From NCBI RefSeq assembly GCF_023630705.1, contig NZ_JALQEM010000002.1, forward strand, positions 120,409 through 184,408: a stretch of 64,000 nucleotides of DNA. Direction: 5' to 3'. Numbering within the stretch: position 1 is the stretch's first letter; every line of letters begins with the position of its first letter. Origin of the DNA: Caballeronia sp. GAFFF1 (lineage in GTDB: Bacteria > Pseudomonadota > Gammaproteobacteria > Burkholderiales > Burkholderiaceae). The position numbers and the translations under genes were made by a program. The notes under the pieces are model-generated. The model was not told where the DNA came from. It made no database searches and saw nothing but the letters and a program-made list of their open reading frames with translations. Shown one piece after another: positions 10,387 to 19,269 of this stretch.

Positions 10387-10438
10387 GAGCAAGCAGTAAC
10401 CGCCCCGAAATAAAAGCGAGTGCGGGGAGCGCAACGCG

Positions 10439-10453
10439 CCGTCCAACGGACGG
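10439..10453. promoter_or_regulatory. Inverted repeat before response regulator 3
   Basis: CCGTCC and GGACGG arms flank AAC, 24 bases upstream of the third regulator. The core GTCC/GGAC resembles the repeats in front of the first two regulators. Confidence 0.3.
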
Positions 10454-10476
10454 TTACTCGCTATTAGACCAATAAG

Positions 10477-11133
10477 ATGCAAATGAGAGAACATTCGCCG
10501 CTGAGGGCCATCGTTGCAGACGATCATCCCGCAGTCGTCAAGGGGATTACGACGTACCTGGAGCGGGACGGCGTCATTCGAGTGGTCGCCACTGCGCAAA
10601 ACTCGTCGCAATTGGCCGAAGCGGTCGCATCCGTGCCGTGCGATTACATCTTCGCCGATATCGGCATGCAAGGCATCGAAGGGGAAAGCAATTCGATCGC
10701 GTTTCTCAAACGTTTCTTGTGGCAGAAAACCCGGCCCCGCGTGATCGTCGTCACCATGATGTCGCATAACCGCATGTTGGCCGGTCTGATTCAAATGGGA
10801 ATCGACGGCATCGTCGACAAGCGCGATTCCCTCGAGTGTCTTCTGGAAGCCATATCCGCCACGCGGGAAGGTCGCTGCTTCCTCTCCCCTTCAGTGGACC
10901 AAGCGGTCGCCCGGCTACCCGGCACGGCGCCGGCGCTGGCCGGGGTACTGAGCAAGCGCGAGTGGGAAGTCTTCCGGTTGTACGCAAGCGGTCTGCTAGT
11001 GCATGAAATCGCCAGGCGCTTCGGCAGAAGCAGCAAGACCATCGCCACGCAGAAGCGCAGCGGAATGCGCAAGCTCGGGCTCGAGTCGGAAGGCGAACTC
11101 GTCGAATACTTGCGTCAAGTCGGGCTCGTCTGA
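10477..11133 (+). CDS. LuxR-type response regulator 3 (RcsB-like)
   Basis: A 218-residue response regulator. Receiver residues are AIVADDHPAV, Asp in IFADIGMQG, Thr in VIVVTMMS and Lys in GIVDKRD. The C-terminal LuxR-type helix-turn-helix includes LSKREWEVFRLYASGLLVHE and SSKTIATQKRSGMRKLGL. An alternative ATG lies two codons downstream at 10483; the ribosome-binding site is weak for both. Its stop is 165 bases before the hybrid kinase start; that gap also holds CGGAC and GTCCG half-sites. Confidence 0.92.
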   Translation: MQMREHSPLRAIVADDHPAVVKGITTYLERDGVIRVVATAQNSSQLAEAVASVPCDYIFADIGMQGIEGESNSIAFLKRFLWQKTRPRVIVVTMMSHNRMLAGLIQMGIDGIVDKRDSLECLLEAISATREGRCFLSPSVDQAVARLPGTAPALAGVLSKREWEVFRLYASGLLVHEIARRFGRSSKTIATQKRSGMRKLGLESEGELVEYLRQVGLV

Positions 11134-11298
11134 GCGACATCCCGCATTTTTCGGAGCGTCATAAGAAGTATTTCGGACGCCTCTGATTTTACTCTGTTAC
11201 ACGCACGATCAGACTCTGAAGTTGGTCATCGCGATTGCTCGATGCAGTCCGCGCCATAAGGCAGCGCATCGGAACGCGCATCTTCTGAGAGAGTCGAA

Positions 11299-14247
11299 TT
11301 GAGATCGTTGCTCGCACGCTGTTGGTTCGTTGTCAGCCTCCTTGTCTCACCGCTATGCTTCGCGTCCGGCGCGGCGCAGTCGCGGCCTGCAAGCGCGCCG
11401 CTTGCGGCGGTCTGGGACATCAGCGCGCTTCGTTTGCTGCCGGTGTTGATCGGCGTCGCGGCCGTGCTGGCGGTCACGCTGCGGGCGTTGATTCTCCTCC
11501 AGCGGGAAATGAACCGTCGCATCGAGACGGAGCAGCGTCTCGCGACCCAGTTGAGCTTTCAGCAGACGATGATGGAAGTGGTTCCGTTTCCGCTCGTCGC
11601 GAAGGACATGGAGAACCGATACATCGCGGTGAACCACGCGTTCGAAGCGGCGCTCGGCGTGCGGCGCGAGGACGTCATCGGGCGCACGAGCATCGAAGCG
11701 GGCGCGTGGGGCGAGAAACACAGCCGGCTCGTGAACGAGATATCCGCCGCCACGCTGCAGTCAGGGCAGGGACAGGAGGTCGAGGCGGAATTCGTCGATA
11801 AGCGCGGCCGCTCGCGTTACGGACTCTTCTGGACGGGCGCGTTCTCGGCGTCCAACGGTGAGCGCATGGGCGTCGTCGGGACGATGATCGACATCACCGA
11901 CATTCGCGACGCCGAAATGCACGCCCGTCAGACCGAGCAGCGCCTTCACGACGTGACCCGATCCCTGCCGGCGGTCGTTTTCCAGTTGCGCCGCACGAGC
12001 AGCGGCAAATACAGCCTCCCGTACATCGACGGTGACACGCGGCAACTGCTCGGCCTCGATCTCGCGGCCCTCGCCGCCGATCCAACCACAATTCTCCAGC
12101 ACGTCGACGCCGAAGACAGCGGGCGGCTCTTCCTCGAGATCGAAGCGTCGTCGCGCACGCTGGACCCCGTGCACACCGAATTCCGTTCCACCGTGAAGGG
12201 CGTCACGCGCTGGATACGCGCCGATCTGGTCGCGCATCGCGAAGACGACGACTCGGTCGTCTGGAGCGGCTATTGGGCCGATGCCAGCGTCGAGCACGCG
12301 CGTGCCGAGGAGCTTGCCCGTGCGCGAGATGCGGCCGAAGCCGCCTCGCGCGCGAAGGACGATTTCCTCGCGATGATGAGCCACGAGATCCGCACGCCGA
12401 TGAACGGCGTGCTGGGACTCGTCGAGGTCATCGAGAACACGCCGCTCAATCCTGACCAGTCGCAAATGCTCGGCATGATTCAGGATTCGGCGAGCGCGCT
12501 GCTGCAGATCCTCGACGACCTGCTCGACTACACGAAGATCGAGGCCGGGCGCCTGGTCATCGAATCCACGCCGATCGACTTGCGCGAACTCGTCGACAGT
12601 GCAGTCGGCTTGCTCGCCGGGCGCGCGCACGAGAAGGGCTTGAGGGTGCGCGTGGACGTCGCGCCGGATGTGGCGGCGTCCGTTCGCAGCGACAGCGTGC
12701 GCCTGCGTCAGATTCTCTTCAATCTGATGAGCAACGCGATCAAGTTCACGATCCAGGGCGAAGTCTCGCTCCACGTAAGAGCGGTCGAGCAGCGTCCGAC
12801 AGAACAGGTCATCGAACTGAGCGTGAGCGATACAGGCATCGGCATTCATCCCACAGCGCAGGCACGGCTCTTCGAACCTTTCGTGCAGGCCGAAACTTCT
12901 ACCACGCGCCGCTTCGGCGGCACAGGGCTCGGACTGACCATCTGCCACCGGCTCGTCGACCTCATGGGCGGCACGCTCACGCTGCAAAGCGAAGTGGGCG
13001 CCGGCACGTCGATGACCGTTCGCCTCAAGATGCCGGTCGAGACTCGGCAATATCAAATGGAAGGCCTGCGCGGGAGGCGTGGCATCGTCGCGATCGACGA
13101 CTCGCGCGTCGCGGCGGCGCTGCTCGGGCACGGTCAGGCGCTCGGACTCGAGCTCGAACGCATGGAACCTGACGATCCTCGCTTGCGCCGGCTTCAAACG
13201 TTCGATGGCGTCGATCTCGTCTTTTTCAGCGATACGCGCAAGGACACGCTGCCGCTCGGCTCGCGCGTGATCCATGTGACCGAGAAGCCGAAGCCCACGG
13301 GCTATCGCATTCTGGAAGACGACATTCGCGTCAGCGTGAATCCGCTATCGTGGCGCGGCCTCGGCGCGGCGTGCGTGGCGGCGCTCACCGGCATGCCGCA
13401 AGTCGCGGCGCACGGCACGCTCGGCCAGGAGGCGCGCATGGAAGCGCCCGGCCGCGAAGACGCGCTGCACAACGGCAAGCTCGTGCTCGTCGCGGAAGAC
13501 CATCCCGTGAATCAGGAATTGATCCGGCATCAGCTTTCGCTGCTCGGATTTGCGTGCGATGTCGTGCAGGACGGCGCTGAAGCGCTGGCCGCCCTCGAGA
13601 CGACGCGTTACGGCTTCCTGATTACCGATTGCCACATGCCGAACATGACCGGCTACGAGTTGGCGCGGCGCGTGCGGGCGAAAGAACGGGGCACGTCGCA
13701 TCACTTGCCGATTCTCGCCATCACCGCGAGCACATGTTCGAGCGAGGCGACGCGATGCCGCGAAGCCGGCATGGACGATTTCCTCATCAAACCGACGCGG
13801 CTCGCCACATTGCGCGAGCATCTGAACCGCTGGAAGGCGTCGGGGCGTCGGGAGCGCAGACACGAAACGCGAAAGCAACGCGCGGTGGACGCAACGCCCG
13901 ACCGCGACGCCGAAATAGACCTGAGCGGCATGGCGCAACTCTGGGGCAGCGAGGCCACCGTGAAGGCATTGCTCGATGCCTTCGTCACCTCGTTCCGCGA
14001 CGACCTCAAGGCGCTGGAGCCGCTGCTGGAGCGCGGCACCGTCGAGCATCTGCGCGAATGGCATCACCGGGTGCTGGGCGCGGCGAGCGTGCTGCAATAC
14101 AGGCCGTTGCTGGATGCGCTCGAAGCATTCCGGCGCGATTTGCCGAACAAGAGCCGTGAAGTCAGGCGGCGCGAAGGGCTCGAGCTGATCGCGCGATGCA
14201 CCGAACTGCTCGGGCGCATCGAGGTGCAGAGCGCCGCAATCCAATAA
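11299..14247 (+). CDS. Hybrid sensor histidine kinase with receiver and Hpt domains
   Basis: A 982-residue membrane kinase built like RcsC/EvgS/BvgS without a large periplasmic sensor. Residues 5-25 are hydrophobic and signal-like, and residues 39-62 form a transmembrane helix, leaving only about 15 residues between them. Two PAS-like domains follow (about 80-200 and 205-330). The dimerisation/phosphoacceptor domain has [12 protein letters not shown] with His362. A HATPase domain spans about 455-575, followed by a degenerate receiver-like region (about 590-700) and a true receiver with Asp777 in ITDCHMP. An Hpt domain has His923 in HRVLGAAS. The start is TTG, with GAGAG upstream and no usable ATG before residue 70. 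It lies directly downstream of three response regulators, its likely phosphorelay outputs. Confidence 0.93.
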   Translation: MRSLLARCWFVVSLLVSPLCFASGAAQSRPASAPLAAVWDISALRLLPVLIGVAAVLAVTLRALILLQREMNRRIETEQRLATQLSFQQTMMEVVPFPLVAKDMENRYIAVNHAFEAALGVRREDVIGRTSIEAGAWGEKHSRLVNEISAATLQSGQGQEVEAEFVDKRGRSRYGLFWTGAFSASNGERMGVVGTMIDITDIRDAEMHARQTEQRLHDVTRSLPAVVFQLRRTSSGKYSLPYIDGDTRQLLGLDLAALAADPTTILQHVDAEDSGRLFLEIEASSRTLDPVHTEFRSTVKGVTRWIRADLVAHREDDDSVVWSGYWADASVEHARAEELARARDAAEAASRAKDDFLAMMSHEIRTPMNGVLGLVEVIENTPLNPDQSQMLGMIQDSASALLQILDDLLDYTKIEAGRLVIESTPIDLRELVDSAVGLLAGRAHEKGLRVRVDVAPDVAASVRSDSVRLRQILFNLMSNAIKFTIQGEVSLHVRAVEQRPTEQVIELSVSDTGIGIHPTAQARLFEPFVQAETSTTRRFGGTGLGLTICHRLVDLMGGTLTLQSEVGAGTSMTVRLKMPVETRQYQMEGLRGRRGIVAIDDSRVAAALLGHGQALGLELERMEPDDPRLRRLQTFDGVDLVFFSDTRKDTLPLGSRVIHVTEKPKPTGYRILEDDIRVSVNPLSWRGLGAACVAALTGMPQVAAHGTLGQEARMEAPGREDALHNGKLVLVAEDHPVNQELIRHQLSLLGFACDVVQDGAEALAALETTRYGFLITDCHMPNMTGYELARRVRAKERGTSHHLPILAITASTCSSEATRCREAGMDDFLIKPTRLATLREHLNRWKASGRRERRHETRKQRAVDATPDRDAEIDLSGMAQLWGSEATVKALLDAFVTSFRDDLKALEPLLERGTVEHLREWHHRVLGAASVLQYRPLLDALEAFRRDLPNKSREVRRREGLELIARCTELLGRIEVQSAAIQ

Positions 14248-14253
14248 GTACGC

Positions 14254-15189
14254 TCACTCCGATGACGGGACGAGGCCCGCGTCGACAGGCGCGCGGTCCC
14301 GGAAGTACGACAACGCGAAGTCCACGAATGACCGCGTCTTCGCCGAGACGTGCCTGCGGCCCGGATAGACGATGGATACTTCCTTGTCGGCATCCTTGAG
14401 CCGGTAGCCGGCGAGAAGCCGCACAAGCGCGCCGGCCTGGATATCGCGTTCCACGTAGCTTTCGGGGAGCACGGCGATGCCGATGCCGGACATCGCCGCC
14501 TGACGCAACATCGGCGAGCTGTTCACGGTGTATGCCGGATCCAGTGAGACCTCTTCCGACACGCCCGAAGGACCGGTGAAGGTCCACGTCGAGCCGTGTA
14601 TGTCCGCTGACGGCGCAAGGAAATCGTGCTTGGCGAGCGATGCCGGCCGCGCGGGCGTGCCGTGGCGCTCCAGATATTCCGGCGAGGCGACGACCGCCGC
14701 CGCGACCTTGAAGAGCGGTCGGCTGATGAGCGTGCCGCTGTTGACGAGATGCGGCACGACAATGCCGGCGTCGAAGCCTTCATCGACGAGATCGACCGGA
14801 CGGTGCAGCAGCGTCAGACGCAGCTTCACGCTCGGATAGCGGTCTCTAAAGGCGCGCAGCATTGGCGTGAGCTCCAGCAACGAGAACGATGCCGAAGCCA
14901 CAAGCTTCAATGTCCCCGAAGGATCGACGGAACTGTTCGCAACCGATGCCTCGATTGTTTCCACCTGTTCGATGACAGCGCGACAACCGTCGGCGTAGCT
15001 CTTTCCGGCTTCAGTCAGCGACACGCTGCGCGTCGTGCGGTTGAGCAGGCGCGTATTGAGATGCGCTTCGAGCAGCGAAACATAGCGCGTGACGACCGCA
15101 TTGGAAAGATCGAGCGCCGCCGCCGCGCGCCCGAACGACTCGGTTTCGGCGACTTTGAGGAAGACGCGCATCGCTTGCAGTTGATTCAT
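14254..15189 (-). CDS. LysR family transcriptional regulator
   Basis: A 311-residue LysR-type regulator. The N-terminal winged helix-turn-helix begins MNQLQAMRVFLKVAETESFG and runs to about residue 60. The rest is a periplasmic-binding-protein-like effector domain. It belongs to the large group of Burkholderia regulators annotated near oxidoreductases or pumps, so the inducer cannot be deduced. It converges on the hybrid kinase gene (6 bases between stops) and is divergent from the porin at 15623 across 433 bases. Control of the porin is possible but not shown. Confidence 0.93.
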   Translation of the reverse strand: MNQLQAMRVFLKVAETESFGRAAAALDLSNAVVTRYVSLLEAHLNTRLLNRTTRSVSLTEAGKSYADGCRAVIEQVETIEASVANSSVDPSGTLKLVASASFSLLELTPMLRAFRDRYPSVKLRLTLLHRPVDLVDEGFDAGIVVPHLVNSGTLISRPLFKVAAAVVASPEYLERHGTPARPASLAKHDFLAPSADIHGSTWTFTGPSGVSEEVSLDPAYTVNSSPMLRQAAMSGIGIAVLPESYVERDIQAGALVRLLAGYRLKDADKEVSIVYPGRRHVSAKTRSFVDFALSYFRDRAPVDAGLVPSSE

Positions 15190-15622
15190 GGTGAGACGAA
15201 GTGCCGAGCGATGCGGGACGCTCTTTCCCTGATGGACACGAGCGGAGAATGCGCCGCCCTCGCGTGCGCGATATTAGTGGGACGGGAAATAGAAAGTAAT
15301 CAGAGGAGTCCGACTGTTTGCGTGTGTGGTGTTCGGGCCACTGTCGCATGTCCGCAACTGAACACACTGACCGGCGCGCGCGGCAAGATTTCAGTGCATT
15401 GGTAAGTGCAAGAAGCCTAAGCGTTAACTCATATTGAAATTCCATTTTTTGAATTGTTCGAAAAGATTTTTGTGTGTCCTTGGGCTGGTCGCCGCAAAGG
15501 CGAGCCATACACTTTGGGCTGCCGAATATCGGTGAAAGGCATAAGGCGGGACACCCTCCCGAGATGTCGAGACGCCGCGAGCAACCCTATCGAGTCATAC
15601 GACTCTTTCTAAGGAACACACA
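15190..15622. promoter_or_regulatory. Intergenic region between lysR and porin
   Basis: No credible gene lies here. The part from about 15425 to 15475 is markedly A+T-rich (ATTGAAATTCCATTTTTTGA and following), as expected for a strong porin promoter with a long untranslated leader. AAGGA just before 15623 is the porin ribosome-binding site. The half near lysR is ordinary GC-rich sequence. Confidence 0.45.
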
Positions 15623-16774
15623 ATGAAGAAGACTCTGATTGTTGCGGCCGTCGCCGCATCGTTCGCAACTGCCGCGAGCGCGCAGAGCAGCGTTACGCTG
15701 TATGGTCTGGTCGATGCTGGTTTCACGTTCGTGAACAACGTGCAAGCACCGCGAAGCGCCGACAACTACAAGACCAACTCGTGGAGCATGCAAAGCGGCA
15801 ACGTCCAGATGAGCCGTTGGGGCCTGCGCGGCGCCGAGGATCTGGGCGGCGGCATGAAGGCGATCTTCACGCTGGAGAATGGTTTCAACGTTGCTAACGG
15901 TAACGGCGTGGATAGCCGCATGTTCAGCCGCCAGGCATATGTTGGTTTGTCGACGCAAGCCGGCACCGTGACGCTCGGCCGTCAGACCGACGCAGTCGCC
16001 GACTACCTCGGCCCGCTGAGCGCAACGGGCTCGTGGGGCGGCACGTACTTCGCTCACCCGGATGATCTGGACAACCTCGACGGCAACGCGTTCCGTGTCA
16101 ACAACTCCGTCAAGTTCGTGAGCGCGAACTACGCTGGCTTGTCGTTCGCAGGCGCCTATGCGTTCTCGAACGGCGCGGGCAGCTTCGCGGACAACCGCGC
16201 ATACAGCCTGGGTGCTGGCTATGCAAATGGCCCGTTCAAGGTCGGCGCAGCGTACACGCAAGCGAATGGCTTCAATGCGAACAACAACGGCGCCATCACC
16301 GAAAACGTTGTCGCAGCCAATGCATTCTCGCCGGTGCAAGATACCGCTCGTCTGCGCACGTTCGGCGCGGGCGGCAGCTTCTCGGCCGGCGCGATGACGT
16401 TCGGCCTGCTGTGGACGCAAACGCGTGAAGACAACAACTCGATCGAGAGCTACTCCAGCATCGTCAATAACTACGAGGTCAACGGTCGCTATGCGCTGAC
16501 GCCGGCGCTCTCGCTCGGTGCTGCGTACACGTTCACGAACGCGAAGACCAACTTCGCGGGCGACACGGGCCGTGCGCGCTTCCACCAGTTCGGTCTGCAG
16601 ACGGACTACGCTCTGTCGAAGCGCACCGACATCTACGCTGAAGGCGTGGTGCAAATCGCTAGCAGCCAGGACAAGGAAGTCTATCCGTTCGCAGGCATCA
16701 ACGGCGCGCCGGGTGGCCCGTCTTCGAGCAGCCGTCAGGTTCTCGTGACGACGGGTATCCGTCACCGCTTCTAA
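15623..16774 (+). CDS. Gram-negative trimeric porin (OmpC/Opc type)
   Basis: A 383-residue outer-membrane porin of the Burkholderia family (PF13609). The signal peptide is MKKTLIVAAVAASFATAASA with an AxA cleavage site. The mature protein starts QSSVTLYGLVDAGF, the standard first strand. GLRGAEDLGGGMKAIFTLE and VTLGRQTD are family landmarks. The final strand ends VLVTTGIRHRF with the C-terminal Phe required for BAM recognition. The protein forms a 16-stranded general diffusion channel. It is followed by a terminator and is probably monocistronic and highly expressed. Confidence 0.97.
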   Translation: MKKTLIVAAVAASFATAASAQSSVTLYGLVDAGFTFVNNVQAPRSADNYKTNSWSMQSGNVQMSRWGLRGAEDLGGGMKAIFTLENGFNVANGNGVDSRMFSRQAYVGLSTQAGTVTLGRQTDAVADYLGPLSATGSWGGTYFAHPDDLDNLDGNAFRVNNSVKFVSANYAGLSFAGAYAFSNGAGSFADNRAYSLGAGYANGPFKVGAAYTQANGFNANNNGAITENVVAANAFSPVQDTARLRTFGAGGSFSAGAMTFGLLWTQTREDNNSIESYSSIVNNYEVNGRYALTPALSLGAAYTFTNAKTNFAGDTGRARFHQFGLQTDYALSKRTDIYAEGVVQIASSQDKEVYPFAGINGAPGGPSSSSRQVLVTTGIRHRF

Positions 16775-16813
16775 GCAGTCTCGGCAGTATCGAACTGTAG
16801 CTAGCTAGCAGAG

Positions 16814-16837
16814 AAGGGCGCCGCGAGGCGCCCTTTT
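16814..16837 (+). terminator. Rho-independent terminator after porin
   Basis: AAGGGCGCC and GGCGCCCTT pair around GCGA, followed by T residues, 40 bases after the porin stop. Confidence 0.9.
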
Positions 16838-16940
16838 CGCGTTTGCGGGTGGTTCGTCCGCTGCCAACTGCGTCCCGACTCCGAATGCACTACCATGAAG
16901 ACGCGGCCGACGCGCCGCCATGAAAACGGAGAACCGGGAA

Positions 16941-17387
16941 ATGATCTCGACACGCACGCCGCATGTGCTCTACTGCGCAGCCATCGCCGCCGCGATGCTC
17001 GCATCGACGATCGCCCATGCCGACACGGTCGCGCTGAAAGCGAATCTTCAGCCGTCGAGCGAAGTGCCGCCGCGCGTGAGCAAAGGCCACGGCGCACTCG
17101 ACGCCACTTTCGACACGAATACCAGGCAACTCACCTGGACCGCGACGTACGCCGACCTCTCCGGCCCCGTCACGATGGCGCACTTCCACGGGCCCGCGCC
17201 CGTCGGGCAGAACGCGAAAGTGCAGGTTCCCGTCGATAAGCGCGCACTCGCCAGTCCGATGACGGGGCAGGCGACGCTCACGGAACAGCAGGTTTCCGAT
17301 CTGATGGCCGGGCAGTGGTACTTCAACGTTCACACACAAGAGAACCCGACCGGGGAGATTCGCGGTCAGGTCATGCCGTCGAACTGA
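16941..17387 (+). CDS. Exported CHRD domain protein
   Basis: A 148-residue small exported protein. The signal peptide is within MISTRTPHVLYCAAIAAAML and ends at the HA-DT junction. The mature part is a CHRD domain (first described in chordin): LQPSSEVPPRVSKGHGALDA, then MAHFHGPAPVGQNA, and a C-terminal GQWYFNVHTQENPTGEIRGQ. Bacterial CHRD proteins are secreted with no defined biochemical role. I chose the ATG at 16941 because GGAGA sits 8 bases upstream; an in-frame ATG at 16920 would add seven charged residues and has no ribosome-binding site. Confidence 0.85.
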   Translation: MISTRTPHVLYCAAIAAAMLASTIAHADTVALKANLQPSSEVPPRVSKGHGALDATFDTNTRQLTWTATYADLSGPVTMAHFHGPAPVGQNAKVQVPVDKRALASPMTGQATLTEQQVSDLMAGQWYFNVHTQENPTGEIRGQVMPSN

Positions 17388-17423
17388 CGTGAGCGACATG
17401 ACCGGCCGTCCGGAGCGCGCGCG

Positions 17424-18344
17424 ATGAGTTGGCAAAGCGCATTCGCGTGCTGGGTCTTGCGGCGCCGGATGCGTCCGGAGACCGCGAAGCCCGTGCTCGA
17501 TGTCGGACGCGCCCGCGCGTACACGTCGCGCCGGCTATGGTCGCCGCCGGTGCCGAAGGGCTGGCAACTCGAAGTCGGCGCGAACGGAGAATGGCTGCGC
17601 TCGGCGGCGTCGCGCAGAACGATTCTGTATCTGCACGGCGGCGGCTATTACTTCTGCTCACCGCGCAGTCATCGCGCGATCAGTTTCGGGCTCGCCGTGC
17701 GCGCGCAGGCCAATGTGTTTTCGCTGGATTACCGGCTCGCGCCCGAGCACCGCTTTCCCGCCGCAGTGAATGACGCCGTCGCGGCGTATCGCGCGTTGCT
17801 CGCCGATGCCGCGCCGCAAACAATTGTGATCGCTGGCGACTCCGCCGGCGGCGGTCTCGCGCTCGCGACGCTGCTCGCCTTGCGCGATGCCGGCGACGCG
17901 CTTCCGGCGGGCGCCGTCCTGTTTTCGCCGTGGGCGGACTTGACGGGCAGCGGCGCGTCGATGACGAGCAACGAGGGCCGCGATCCGATGTTCCACGCCG
18001 CCGTCTTCCCGAAGGTCGCCGCGCAATATCTGGGCGACGCCGACGCCGCGCATCCTTATGCGTCTCCGCTTTTCGGCGATTACGACGGCTTGCCGCCGTT
18101 GCTGATTCAGGCCGCCGACACGGAACTCCTGCTCGACGATTCCACGCGCGTCGCGAAGAAAGCGCGAGCGGCGGGCGTTCGCGTCGATCTGGAGATCTGG
18201 CGCAACGTGCCGCATATCTTCCCGATCTGGGCGCCGTTCATGCCCGAAGCGCGGCAGGCGCTCGCGCACGGCGCCCGGTTCATCGACGACGTGACCGGCG
18301 CGCCCGCGCCGCATCATCGGCTGCCCATGACCTCGATCGTCTGA
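17424..18344 (+). CDS. Alpha/beta hydrolase of the HSL (GDSAGG) family
   Basis: A 306-residue esterase/lipase-like hydrolase of the hormone-sensitive-lipase group. The oxyanion-hole motif is LYLHGGGYYFCSPRSHR, and the nucleophile elbow is GDSAGGG. The acid residue is in QAADTELLLDDS and the histidine in NVPHIFPIWAPF. It should cleave short-chain esters in the cytoplasm; the physiological substrate is unknown. Its 3' end overlaps the convergent EcsC gene by 31 bases. Confidence 0.92.
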   Translation: MSWQSAFACWVLRRRMRPETAKPVLDVGRARAYTSRRLWSPPVPKGWQLEVGANGEWLRSAASRRTILYLHGGGYYFCSPRSHRAISFGLAVRAQANVFSLDYRLAPEHRFPAAVNDAVAAYRALLADAAPQTIVIAGDSAGGGLALATLLALRDAGDALPAGAVLFSPWADLTGSGASMTSNEGRDPMFHAAVFPKVAAQYLGDADAAHPYASPLFGDYDGLPPLLIQAADTELLLDDSTRVAKKARAAGVRVDLEIWRNVPHIFPIWAPFMPEARQALAHGARFIDDVTGAPAPHHRLPMTSIV

Positions 18345-19162
18345 TACGCGCGTTCGACCGCCGCGGTGCCGTATTGCCGCTCCAGCCGCCGCACGGTGAA
18401 GTGGCCGTGCGCCATCTGCTGAAAGTGATCGATGAAGACGGTGTTGACCATCGCGCCGAGCACCGCGCCGATAGCCGGGATCGACTTCGCCGCCACCTGC
18501 TCGCTGACCTGCACGGAGAACCGCGAGGCGATCGTCTGTAGAAATTTGAGCAGCGCCGTCGATCCGTGGCCGCTGAGTCCCTTCGCGGTGATCTCGCTCG
18601 TCGCCCGCGAGACGGACTGCGCCAGCGCGCCGCGCACGATGAAATAACCGAGATCGGCGTTGTCGTCGTCCTTACGCGTGCCGCCCATGCCGAGCACCAT
18701 CAGGCATTGCAACTGCGTTTCCACGCGATGCACGTCCTCGCCCTCGCTGCGGGCAATATCGCAGATGGAGCGGAACATGAGCGTGGTCGTGACCGGCAAC
18801 TCGACCGGCAGCGCGAAGAGGCCGAATGCGCCGCCCGCCGCGCCGGTCGTCGCCACTGCGAGCTTGTGGAGCAGGTTGTTCGGCTTGTCGGGCGGCGGCG
18901 CGAGCAGCGAGCCGGCGGGCGCGCTCTTGCCGAGCGTTCGCAGCGCGAGTTGCAGGCATTTCTTCAGCGCGAGTTGCGTCGCTTCGTCGACTTTTTCCTG
19001 CGCGGCGCCGGGCAGGCGGCCCATCAGCTTCTCGATGGGCGCGCCGATCACGCTGGCCAGTTTCATCGTGAGCGACGGACTTTCGAGCGCTTCCTTGGCG
19101 CGGGAGAGGGCGGCGAAGTCCTCCGGCGTGAGCGGGGAGGTGATGATGGGCGTCGGTTCCAT
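18314..19162 (-). CDS. EcsC family protein
   Basis: A 282-residue member of the EcsC family (PF12787), named from a Bacillus ABC-transporter-associated protein. The alanine/glycine-rich hydrophobic stretch AVATTGAAGGAFGLFALPVE is typical, as is GHGSTALLKFLQTIASRF followed by another hydrophobic segment, AIPAIGAVLGAMVNTVFID-like. Biochemical role unknown. It is divergent from the MFS exporter gene, with 107 bases between starts that include a perfect palindrome at 19240-19251. Confidence 0.87.
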   Translation of the reverse strand: MEPTPIITSPLTPEDFAALSRAKEALESPSLTMKLASVIGAPIEKLMGRLPGAAQEKVDEATQLALKKCLQLALRTLGKSAPAGSLLAPPPDKPNNLLHKLAVATTGAAGGAFGLFALPVELPVTTTLMFRSICDIARSEGEDVHRVETQLQCLMVLGMGGTRKDDDNADLGYFIVRGALAQSVSRATSEITAKGLSGHGSTALLKFLQTIASRFSVQVSEQVAAKSIPAIGAVLGAMVNTVFIDHFQQMAHGHFTVRRLERQYGTAAVERAYQTIEVMGSR

Positions 19163-19239
19163 GCGTCGTTTCTTTGATCCGAAAAGGGTGATTGACCACG
19201 CAGCTTAGAGCGCGGCACCGTGCTATGATTCCATTTAAG

Positions 19240-19251
19240 TTGACTAGTCAA
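19240..19251. promoter_or_regulatory. MarR-type operator candidate
   Basis: TTGACTAGTCAA is a perfect 12-bp palindrome 18 bases before the exporter start, in the shared control region of the divergent ecsC-like and exporter genes. MarR-family repressors bind palindromes of this size and composition, and a MarR gene is the last gene of this exporter unit. The first half TTGACT could also be a -35 element, so bound repressor would block polymerase. Confidence 0.6.
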
Positions 19252-19269
19252 TCATTGCTCTTACAAAAA

